From Deltaproteobacteria bacterium RIFCSPLOWO2_02_FULL_57_26 (GTDB taxonomy: Bacteria; Desulfobacterota; Binatia; UBA9968), in the NCBI GenBank assembly GCA_001798455.1, contig MGSI01000154.1, positions 13,451 through 21,963 on the forward strand: a DNA stretch of 8,513 nucleotides, written 5' to 3'. Both the position numbers and the translations under genes were made by a program. A model generated the notes under the pieces. It made no database searches, was not told the DNA's origin, and saw nothing but the letters and a program-made list of their open reading frames with translations. Shown here piece after piece: positions 1 through 5,045 of the stretch. Within the stretch, counting starts at the first letter, position 1, and each line of letters opens with the position of its first letter.

Positions 1-37
1 ATCGACTAAAGGAGGAGAAAAGGGGAAATCATTCTGA

Positions 38-241
38 TTCTTCGAGTTCCGAGCGAACCGCGACAAGGCCGGCCTCGACATCTTCTGGCTCAGAGACGAG
101 AGCCTCGAAGAGTCCGACAATCTTCCCGATCCGGATGTCCTCGGCCAGGGAATCGTCGATGACCTCGAAGCCGCCCTCGAACAATTCCGTGAGATCGCAA
201 ACGACTTGGGAGGCGAGAGAATAGAAACCGAAAAGAGCTGA
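38..241 (+). pseudogene. 3' tail of a type I restriction methylase gene (hsdM), copy 1
   Basis: Reading from 38 to the TGA at 239-241 gives a 67-residue tail with the HsdM C-terminal pattern: NRDKAGLDIFWLRDESLEE, then NLPDPDV, then IVDDLEAALEQFREIANDLG. In the family this is the end of the modification subunit, after the N6-adenine methylase domain. The SAM-binding and NPPY motifs and several hundred residues upstream are missing, and an in-frame TGA at 35-37 closes the frame. Residues before NRDK (FFEFRA) do not match the family, so the break lies near base 55. A good Shine-Dalgarno-like AAAGGAGGAG at 8-17 has no sensible start codon after it. The fragment cannot be a working methylase. It has a diverged second copy at 917-1204. 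Confidence 0.75.
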
Positions 242-244
242 TCT
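56..244 (+). repeat. Direct repeat, copy 1 (hsdM tail)
   Basis: This 189-bp stretch matches 944-1207 in the same orientation, at roughly 85% identity by eye. Homology starts at AACCGCGAC and ends just past the stop codon (AGCTGATCT here, AGCTAATCT there). The second copy is 264 bp, exactly 189 plus a 75-bp insertion. Most differences are in third codon positions and synonymous. Confidence 0.8.
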
Positions 245-365
245 GGCAGGGCGATCTATGATCTCAACGACCCAACTTTCACGTTTTCGCAATTCCGAAA
301 GTACGATAATATCCGGAATCGGTTTGGGCTCTTTGGTTGTTTGTTCCTGAAAGGAGGGTAGGAGC

Positions 366-620
366 ATGAAGTTATCGTTAAAGGGGTTAACGCTTGCGGC
401 GGGAATTTTCTGGGCTCTCACCGTTTTCTTTGTCGGGTTCCTGAATTTCCTCTGGCCATCTTACGGAAGAGCCTTCCTTGACGTCGTGAGCTCGGTCTAT
501 CCGGGTTACAAGGTAGCGGGCACTTTTGGCAGCGTGATCGTGGGGACTCTCTACGCGCTGCTTGACGGCGGGATCGCCGGCGCGGTCTTTTCGTGGCTCT
601 ACAACTGTTTTGCGAAGTAA
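366..620 (+). CDS. Small holin-like membrane protein
   Basis: This gene encodes 84 residues with two hydrophobic segments, about residues 8-30 (LTLAAGIFWALTVFFVGFL) and 54-82 (ending in GAVFSWLYNCF). A Tyr/Pro-containing loop around VYPGYKVAGTFGSVIVGTLYALLDG separates them. The start is well supported: AAGGAGG at 351-357 lies eight bases before the ATG. From memory, similar short proteins carrying YPGY and GTLYALLDG are often annotated as 'bacteriophage holin' in soil and sediment bacteria. Their usual genomic setting is not phage, so a role in lysis is unproven. No endolysin or other phage gene lies nearby. It sits alone between two hsdM tails, and its product should be in the inner membrane. 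Confidence 0.65.
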   Translation: MKLSLKGLTLAAGIFWALTVFFVGFLNFLWPSYGRAFLDVVSSVYPGYKVAGTFGSVIVGTLYALLDGGIAGAVFSWLYNCFAK

Positions 621-665
621 GAAGATTTCACGGGTCGGGAGACGTTTCGCAATCTTTATTTGGGT

Positions 666-688
666 TGCCTGCGCATTATTTGCAGGCA
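666..688. repeat. Short perfect hairpin
   Basis: TGCCTGC (666-672) and GCAGGCA (682-688) form a 7-bp perfect stem with a nine-base loop. It lies 46 bases after the stop of the holin-like gene. No T-run follows on either strand, so it is at best a weak terminator or a small repeat. Confidence 0.4.
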
Positions 689-773
689 GGAAGATGGCGG
701 ATGAGCGGATCTTAACGCGGTCGCAAGGGGCTTTGAGAGGTGGTAAGATAAATTTCATTGGAAAGGGAAGGTT

Positions 774-941
774 ATGAAAAGCATCGACGAGCGAATTAAG
801 AATCTTCCTCCGGCCTTGAAAAAGGAAGTGGAGGAATTCGTAAACAGCCTGCTCAAGAAACAGGGAAAGAAGAAAGGCAAAAAGCTCCGTCAGGATTGGG
901 CGGGTGCGGTCGCTCACGCACATACGATTACGAACAATTAA
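774..941 (+). pseudogene. DUF2281-like small protein, 3' end lost
   Basis: The ATG at 774 follows a purine-rich GGAAAGGGAAGG (about 760-771) and gives 55 residues: MKSIDERIKNLPPALKKEV, a helix ending in FVNSLLKKQ, a lysine-rich stretch, then LRQDWAGA. The order LPP, EV.EFV..LL, K-rich, L..DWAGA matches DUF2281, a family of small proteins often found beside PIN-domain toxins and probably acting as antitoxins. In intact members DWAGAL continues for about 20 more residues. Here the frame leaves the family after DWAGA, reads VAHAHTITNN and stops. From 917 on, the DNA encodes an hsdM tail in another frame, so the gene was cut at about 900-916. No PIN toxin follows. Confidence 0.6.
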
Positions 942-1204
942 TCAACCGCGACAAGGCCGGCCTCGATATCTTCTGGCTCAGAGACGAAAGCCTCGAAGAA
1001 TCCGACAACCTGCCCGATCCCGACGTATTGGCCCAGGAAATCGTCGTCCCTCGACTCGCTTCGCTCGGGACGACCCCGAGCCAGGACCCACGGCCAGCCC
1101 GTGGACCGCGTCGAGGGGTCGAAGACCTCGAAGCCGCCCTCGAAGAATTCCGCGAAATCGCCACAGATTTGGGCGTAGAGGGTCGCGAACGCGAAAAGAG
1201 CTAA
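917..1204 (+). pseudogene. 3' tail of a type I restriction methylase gene (hsdM), copy 2, with insertion
   Basis: From 917 the frame reads RTYDYEQLI, then NRDKAGLDIFWLRDESLEE, NLPDPDVLAQEIV, a foreign 25-residue stretch, EDLEAALEEFREIATDLG, and stops at TAA (1202-1204). Apart from the foreign part this is the C-terminus of HsdM, the modification subunit of a type I restriction system. It keeps about nine more residues upstream than copy 1 (TYDYEQLI fits the TYDEL.ARDK region of the family). The methylase domain is gone. The upstream end is fused out of frame to a DUF2281 remnant. An ATG at 896 opens the frame but lies in the DUF2281 sequence and has no family meaning. Expression is doubtful. 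Confidence 0.75.
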
Positions 1205-1207
1205 TCT
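944..1207 (+). repeat. Direct repeat, copy 2 (hsdM tail), carrying a 75-bp insertion
   Basis: This is the partner of 56-244 in the same orientation. Without the insertion at about 1046-1120 the two copies align over 189 bp with no net gap. The interval between the copies (245-943) holds the holin-like gene and the DUF2281 remnant. Confidence 0.8.
1046..1121. mobile_element. 75-bp palindromic insertion, MITE/REP-like, in frame
   Basis: Comparison with copy 1 defines a 75-bp extra segment. GTCG occurs at both edges (1043-1046 and 1118-1121), like a 4-bp target duplication. The ends are imperfect inverted repeats: TCGTCCCTCGAC on the left against GTCGAGGGGTCGA on the right, with CCCTCGAC (1048-1055) exactly complementary to GTCGAGGG (1110-1117). 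Inside are two further palindromes, TCGTCCC/GGGACGA (1044-1050 and 1067-1073) and CCACGG/CCGTGG (1088-1093 and 1099-1104). The length is a multiple of three and adds 25 residues (VPRLASLGTTPSQ and onward) without a stop. It encodes no transposase, so it would have to be moved in trans. The family is not recognised. Confidence 0.65.
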
Positions 1208-1299
1208 AGGCTGGCTTTCGGGGAACAGTTTACTCCATTCGACTGATGAGCCTCACGGCAGGCCGGTTTGGTTGAAGGGTCGGGACGTCGAAGGACACC

Positions 1300-1328
1300 T
1301 TGCAAATCAGAACTGGATGGAGTACTCT
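1300..1328 (+). promoter_or_regulatory. Possible sigma-70 promoter of the Phd-RelE pair
   Basis: TTGCAA (1300-1305) and TACTCT (1323-1328) are 17 bases apart and lie just upstream of the antitoxin's ribosome binding site (AAGGAG, 1341-1346). The -10 match is only moderate. Confidence 0.4.
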
Positions 1329-1353
1329 TTTTAGTGCTGAAAGGAGAACCGAT

Positions 1354-1617
1354 ATGAGGACCATACCGGCCAGAGAGATCAAGCGGCGGGGCATAGGGGC
1401 AGTCCAAGAGGCGTTAAAGGAGGGTCCTGTTCACATCATTAAAAACGACCAGCTGGCGTTTGTTGTCTTGGACGAAGAGCATTACCGCGAGTTGCTGGAG
1501 GCCCAGGAACAGGCCTACGTGGCCAGGGTCAAAGCCTCACTCCAGGATGTCAAAGCCAGACGGGTGCGTCGCGTCACTGCCAAGAAGCTGATTGACGAAC
1601 TCGGTCTGGAAGACTGA
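1354..1617 (+). CDS. Type II antitoxin, Phd/YefM family
   Basis: This gene encodes 87 residues starting MRTIPAREIKRRGIGAVQEA. It has the fold pattern of Phd/YefM antitoxins: an N-terminal DNA-binding domain with a beta strand, a helix containing the invariant-type small residues, then GPVHIIKNDQLAFVVLDEEHY, and a charged C-terminal tail that in the family wraps the toxin. The ATG at 1354 is chosen because AAGGAG (1341-1346) lies seven bases before it; an upstream in-frame ATG at 1300 falls inside the promoter. The TGA stop overlaps the toxin start (TGATG), which couples translation of the two. Expected roles are toxin neutralisation and autorepression of the operon, both from family knowledge. 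The N-terminal assignment is firm; the exact subfamily is not. Confidence 0.85.
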   Translation: MRTIPAREIKRRGIGAVQEALKEGPVHIIKNDQLAFVVLDEEHYRELLEAQEQAYVARVKASLQDVKARRVRRVTAKKLIDELGLED

Positions 1618-1892
1618 TGTACGCGCTGGTCGCGACTCAACACTTTGACCGCAGCATAGTCAAATTTAGCCGTGCCCACCCTGAACTCGGAAGACAACTA
1701 GCAAAAATCTTGCGTGATCTTGAATCCGATCCTTTCCAACCCCACCTGCGGTTGCATCCGCTCAAGGGATCCCTGGAAGGTCTCCATGCCGTCAGTTTGA
1801 CGCAGGCATACCGCATTACCCTGATGCTCAGGACGAAAAAGAAGGAAATTATTCTGCTCGATATCGGGAGCCACGAGGAGGTTTATCGTTAG
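1617..1892 (+). CDS. Type II toxin, RelE/YafQ-like mRNA interferase
   Basis: This gene encodes 91 residues, the usual length for RelE/ParE-fold toxins. The order is an N-terminal helix pair (FDRSIVKFSRAHPEL), then LHPLKGSLEGLHAVSLTQAYRITL, then KEIILLDIGSHEEVYR. The HPLKGSLEGL and YRI segments and the C-terminal GSHEEVY match the YafQ/RelE branch, where a late His (here H86), an Arg on the strand (R66) and an earlier His (H47) act in ribosome-dependent mRNA cleavage. It overlaps the antitoxin stop by one base. No frame damage is seen, so the pair could be active. A ParE-type gyrase inhibitor is less likely because of the His-rich ending. Confidence 0.85.
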   Translation: MYALVATQHFDRSIVKFSRAHPELGRQLAKILRDLESDPFQPHLRLHPLKGSLEGLHAVSLTQAYRITLMLRTKKKEIILLDIGSHEEVYR

Positions 1893-1940
1893 GGGATCAT
1901 TTATTGACCTATAGTGGCGGAATTAAATAAATTGACATCA

Positions 1941-1984
1941 AATCCCCTCTTACCCCCCTTTTGTAAAGGGGGGATGGGGGGATT
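1941..1984. repeat. C-rich/G-rich palindromic dispersed repeat
   Basis: AATCCCC (1941-1947) pairs with GGGGATT (1978-1984). Inside, CCCCCCTTT (1953-1961) pairs with AAAGGGGGG (1965-1973). The intervening bases are not symmetrical. Hairpins of this composition, CCCCCCTTT-AAAGGGGGG flanked by AATCCCC/GGGGATT, recur as dispersed repeats in many deltaproteobacterial, Nitrospirae and related genomes (recalled, not searched). It contains no gene. It lies between the RelE stop and the rib promoter and could also act as a bidirectional terminator, though no long T-run follows on the + strand. Confidence 0.7.
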
Positions 1985-2031
1985 ATGGTAATTTTCTTTT
2001 TTCCTTCGCTATAGTTAGTCATCAGCTAAAC

Positions 2032-2061
2032 TCGACAATCATCAACAGGCTCGATTATAGT
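2032..2061 (+). promoter_or_regulatory. Possible promoter of the riboflavin operon
   Basis: TCGACA (2032-2037) and TATAGT (2056-2061) are 18 bases apart, followed by AGAGGGA (2066-2072) and the ribE ATG at 2079. The leader would be only about ten bases, too short for an FMN riboswitch, and the conserved FMN-aptamer blocks are not seen between 1893 and 2078. The -35 match is weak. The same TATAGTTAG sequence also occurs at 2010-2018. Confidence 0.35.
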
Positions 2062-2078
2062 TAGAAGAGGGATATTTT

Positions 2079-2669
2079 ATGTTTACCGGTATCATCGAGG
2101 ACGTGGGTCGAGTTCATGAGTGGCAACTAAAGCGCGGCTCCGGCGTTCTTACCCTCAAGTCTCACCTTCCTTCGAAAGCGATCGGTCTGGGTTCGAGTGT
2201 CGCCGTGAACGGGACCTGTTTGACCGTGGTGGCAAAAGCCAAAGGACGCTTTACCGTCGAGGTTTCCCTGGAGACTCTGAGGCGGACGAATTTAAGGTCG
2301 ATCAAGCTCCGAGACGCGGTCAACCTTGAGTTACCGCTGCGACTTCAGGATCGCCTTGGAGGCCATTTGGTCACCGGCCACGTCGACGGGGTGGCAGTGA
2401 TTGAGGAAGTCAAGAAAAGAGGAAATTTCACTTTCTTCTGGTTTCGCGTCCCCGCTCCCCTGGCACCGCTGGTTGTCCCCAAGGGTTCGGTCGCCGTGGA
2501 TGGCATCAGCCTGACCGTCAATGAATGCACAGACCGGCGCTTTTCCGCCGCGATTATCCCTTATACTCTCCGACATACGAATTTGCGCCAGCGCAGGGTT
2601 GGTGATAAAGTCAACCTTGAAGTCGATATCATAGGGAAGTATGTCAAGCGCTTGTTGGGAAGCAAGTGA
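2079..2669 (+). CDS. ribE: Riboflavin synthase, alpha subunit
   Basis: The 196-residue product is typical in length. It catalyses dismutation of two 6,7-dimethyl-8-ribityllumazine molecules to riboflavin plus the pyrimidine that returns to lumazine synthase; it acts as a cytosolic trimer. The two tandem lumazine-binding barrels are clear: N-barrel 1-97 (MFTGIIEDVG at the start, VAVNGTCLTV with C47) and C-barrel 98-196 (GHVDGVA, PKGSVAVDGISLTV, IPYTLRHTNL, NLEVDIIGKYV). Residues used at the active site in the E. coli enzyme have counterparts here: C47, H101, S144 and D183. The AGAGGGA at 2066-2072 supports the ATG at 2079. It is the first gene of the rib cluster. Upstream, where ribD often lies in this gene order, there is only repeat DNA and a toxin gene. 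A 70-base gap separates it from ribBA. Confidence 0.95.
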   Translation: MFTGIIEDVGRVHEWQLKRGSGVLTLKSHLPSKAIGLGSSVAVNGTCLTVVAKAKGRFTVEVSLETLRRTNLRSIKLRDAVNLELPLRLQDRLGGHLVTGHVDGVAVIEEVKKRGNFTFFWFRVPAPLAPLVVPKGSVAVDGISLTVNECTDRRFSAAIIPYTLRHTNLRQRRVGDKVNLEVDIIGKYVKRLLGSK

Positions 2670-2739
2670 ACTAACATCTGCTGGCTCCAAGGATCCTTTA
2701 AGTTGACTCTAGCTTTCTAACCCCGTTTAGTCCACGACC

Positions 2740-3963
2740 ATGCCGGTTTCCAGTATCGAAGAGGCCATCCAGGATGTCCGTGCCGGGAAGACGATTGTCC
2801 TGGTGGATGAGGATGGCCATGATAGCGAGGGCTTTCTTTGTGTCGCTGCCGAGACGATCACCGCGGAGGCGGTTAACTTCATGCTTCTGTACGGTCGCGG
2901 CTTGGTCTGTCTGGCTCTGACCGAGGAAAGGATGAGGCAGTTAGCCATTCCTCTTATGGTTCAGGAAGGTGGCGCTCCGCCGAGCCACCCTTTCGGCGTG
3001 TCGATCTGCGCGCGCTCCGAGAGAGACCTGGGCGCCTCCGCAGCCAGCCGCGCAAAGACGATCAGGGCGGCGGTCGCCAAAGAGACAAAGCGCGCCGACC
3101 TCATGTCCCCGGGCTATGTCTTTCCGATTCAGGCCCGTAAAGGAGGCGTCTTGGTCCGCTCCGGTCACGTTGAAGCCTCCGTGGATTTAGCCCGGCTCGC
3201 CGGCTACGAGCCTGCCGGAGTCGTCTGCCAGATCCTACAGGATGATGGCTCGGTGGCCCTGACGCCCTATCTTGACGGCTTCGCTGAGAAACACCACCTT
3301 AAAATCGCCTGCATCGCCGACCTTATCGCCTTTCGCCTGCGCAGCGAGTCTTTGGTGCGGCGGGTCGCGGAAGCGGGTTTTCCAACCATTGATGGGGGTA
3401 TCTATAAGGCCATCGTCTATGACAACAACGTCGATGCCCTTGAGCATATGGCCCTGGTCAAAGGGGAAATCAGCAGGGACGAGGCGGTGCTGGTGCGGAT
3501 GCACTCGGAGTGTCTGACGGGAGATGTCTTTGGCTCGGAGCGTTGCGACTGCGGGGAGCAGATCCGCCAGTCCCTCAAGATGATCGACCAGGAAGGCAAG
3601 GGCGTGCTCGTCTACATGCATCAGGAGGGACGAGGCATCGGATTGACGAACAAGATCAAGGCCTACGCCCTGCAGGATCAGGGGATGGATACGGTGCAGG
3701 CCAATCTCCAGTTAGGCTTTAAGGATGACCTCAGGGATTACGGGATCGGGGCCCAGATCCTGCGCGATCTGGGAGTCCAAAAGATCCGTTTAATGACCAA
3801 TAACCCGCGCAAAATTGTTGGCGTGCAGGGGTACGGCCTGACCGTGGTGGAGCGCGTTCCCCTGGAAGTAATGCCACATGCGACGAACATCGGCTATCTC
3901 CGCACGAAGCAGGAAAAGCTCGGGCATCTTTTGACCAAGCTCGAGGCCAAACCCGGGAGCTGA
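2740..3963 (+). CDS. ribBA: RibBA fusion: degenerate DHBP synthase domain plus GTP cyclohydrolase II
   Basis: The protein has 407 residues, the normal size for RibBA. The C-terminal part (about 208-400) is a complete GTP cyclohydrolase II, which opens GTP to start riboflavin synthesis. It has the zinc site SECLTGDVFGSERCDCG (C258, C269, C271), QEGRGIGL, NLQLGF, DLRDYGIGAQ and MTNNPRKI. The N-terminal part (1-200) has the DHBP synthase fold pattern (YGRGLVCLALTEER, PGYVFPI, GGVLVRSGHVEA, LAGYEPAGVVC), but its catalytic motif is altered. The usual DRENEGD is GHDSEGF (26-32), so Arg37, Glu38 and Asp42 of E. coli RibB become His27, Asp28 and Phe32. GHTEA is GHVEA (H143 kept, Thr lost), the final catalytic Glu is Gln164, SAADR is SAASR and PGHVF is PGYVF. 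RibB activity is therefore doubtful. No clear Shine-Dalgarno precedes the ATG at 2740; the start is chosen from family N-terminus length. Confidence 0.93.
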   Translation: MPVSSIEEAIQDVRAGKTIVLVDEDGHDSEGFLCVAAETITAEAVNFMLLYGRGLVCLALTEERMRQLAIPLMVQEGGAPPSHPFGVSICARSERDLGASAASRAKTIRAAVAKETKRADLMSPGYVFPIQARKGGVLVRSGHVEASVDLARLAGYEPAGVVCQILQDDGSVALTPYLDGFAEKHHLKIACIADLIAFRLRSESLVRRVAEAGFPTIDGGIYKAIVYDNNVDALEHMALVKGEISRDEAVLVRMHSECLTGDVFGSERCDCGEQIRQSLKMIDQEGKGVLVYMHQEGRGIGLTNKIKAYALQDQGMDTVQANLQLGFKDDLRDYGIGAQILRDLGVQKIRLMTNNPRKIVGVQGYGLTVVERVPLEVMPHATNIGYLRTKQEKLGHLLTKLEAKPGS

Positions 3964-4018
3964 GGAGGATAGAGGCCGATCTTTCCGGGCTAGCCAGGCC
4001 CTTTGAAAACGGGCAGCC

Positions 4019-4486
4019 ATGGGTAAGGTAATCGAAGGGAAGGCGGATGCTCGGGGGTTACGGATAGGCATCATCGTGAGCCGGTTCAACAACTTCGTGA
4101 CCGACAAGCTGCTCGAAGGGGCATTGGAGGCGTTAAGGAATCACGGCGGGGAAGAGGAAGACATCGATATCGTGCGCGTGCCCGGCGCCTTTGAGATCCC
4201 TCTCCTGGCGCACAAGATGGCCGCCACGGGAAAGTATGATGCCCTGGTATGTCTGGGCGCTGTAATTCGCGGCGATACTCCTCACTTCGAATACATCTCC
4301 GACGCGGTGACCAGAGGCATCGGGCATGCAATCCTGCAATTCCGCGTGCCCATCTCTTTTGGCGTTCTCACCACCAATACCGTCGAGCAGGCGATGGAGC
4401 GGGCCGGGGAGAAGATGGGCAATAAGGGCTTCGAGGCGGCCCTGACGGCCATCGAGATGGCGAACCTCAACAAAGAAATCCCGTAA
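4019..4486 (+). CDS. ribH: 6,7-dimethyl-8-ribityllumazine synthase
   Basis: The 155-residue product matches family length. It condenses 5-amino-6-ribitylamino-uracil with 3,4-dihydroxy-2-butanone 4-phosphate to form lumazine, the substrate of RibE; family members form pentamers or 60-subunit capsids. Motifs in order are SRFN with the substrate-stacking Phe (F23), RVPGAFEIP (53-61), CLGAVIRGDTPHFEYI (78-93) with catalytic His89, PISFGVLTTNTVEQAMERAG (111-130) with the phosphate-contacting Arg128, and NKGFEAALTAIEMANL near the end. The frame is closed by TGA at 4004-4006, so the ATG at 4019 is the first possible ATG start. A GGAGGA right after the ribBA stop (3964-3969) is too far away to serve it, and the local ribosome binding site is weak. 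It lies 55 bases after ribBA in the same operon. Confidence 0.95.
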   Translation: MGKVIEGKADARGLRIGIIVSRFNNFVTDKLLEGALEALRNHGGEEEDIDIVRVPGAFEIPLLAHKMAATGKYDALVCLGAVIRGDTPHFEYISDAVTRGIGHAILQFRVPISFGVLTTNTVEQAMERAGEKMGNKGFEAALTAIEMANLNKEIP

Positions 4487-4516
4487 AATAAAGCCAGTAT
4501 TCAGCAGCCGGACGTC

Positions 4517-4563
4517 AGCTATCAGCTGAAACTTTCTTTACTGAAAGCTGACCGCTGATAGCT
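4517..4563. repeat. Inverted repeat between ribH and nusB
   Basis: AGCTATCAGC (4517-4526) and GCTGATAGCT (4554-4563) are a perfect 10-bp inverted repeat. An inner CTTTC (4532-4536) pairs with GAAAG (4543-4547). The combination of AGCTATCAGC and GAAAGCTGA units resembles dispersed intergenic repeats that I recall from several sediment and soil lineages. It ends 19 bases before the nusB ATG and could fold in the mRNA between the two genes. There is no T-run after it, so it is not a classical terminator. Confidence 0.6.
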
Positions 4564-4582
4564 AAAGGCCTTGTATTTCATT

Positions 4583-4999
4583 ATGGGGATTAGGCGAAAG
4601 GGTAGGGAGCTTGCCCTCCAGGCCTTGTATCAGATGGAGATGACCGGGGAGGCCTCGCCCGCCGCCCGGGAGCTTTTCTTGAGCCATTTTGAAGGGAGCG
4701 CTAAGGCGCGGGATTTCGCCCGGCGTCTGATCTCCGGCGTGATCACTCACAGAGAGCAGATCGACCGGCTCATCGAGCAATGCGCGGAAAACTGGAAGCT
4801 CAGCCGGATGGCGAAGGTCGACCTGACGATTCTGCGCATCGCTACCTACGAGCTCTTGTTCTGCCCGGATATCCCGCTCAACGTGAGCATGGACGAAGCC
4901 ATCGAGATCGGCAAGCGCTACGGTTCCGACGACTCGGCGACCTTCATCAACGGGGTCCTGGACCAGATTGCGGTTACGGGCGGGGTCAAAGAGCTTTAG
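4583..4999 (+). CDS. nusB: Transcription antitermination factor NusB
   Basis: The 138-residue all-helical protein is of normal NusB length. With NusE (S10) it binds BoxA RNA and helps RNA polymerase through rRNA operons. The N-terminus MGIRRKGRELALQALYQMEM is the conserved RNA-binding helix with its Arg/Lys cluster. The C-terminal half holds NWKLSRMAKVDLTILRIATYEL, PDIPLNVSMDEAIEIGKRYG and FINGVLDQI, all typical. The frame opens four codons upstream with TTG (4571), but the family N-terminus begins at the ATG at 4583, so that is chosen. The upstream ribosome binding site is poor (AAAGG at 4564-4568, 14 bases away) and adjoins the inverted repeat. The ribH-nusB order is widely conserved. The gene converges with the membrane gene on the other strand. 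Confidence 0.93.
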   Translation: MGIRRKGRELALQALYQMEMTGEASPAARELFLSHFEGSAKARDFARRLISGVITHREQIDRLIEQCAENWKLSRMAKVDLTILRIATYELLFCPDIPLNVSMDEAIEIGKRYGSDDSATFINGVLDQIAVTGGVKEL

Positions 5000-5045
5000 C
5001 GAAATTTCCGAGCGGTCTTCAAGGCGTGTCCAAAATGAATCCAGC

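Noticed and set aside
29..421. 130-residue frame on the minus strand
   Set aside because: It runs antisense to the hsdM tail and the start of the holin-like gene, has no family pattern, and its acidic composition is explained by the opposite strand.
387..923. 178-residue minus-strand frame opposite the holin-like and DUF2281 genes
   Set aside because: No recognisable domain; both genes on the + strand have better starts and family matches.
2331..2690. Minus-strand frames inside ribE and ribBA
   Set aside because: Shadows of strongly conserved + strand genes.
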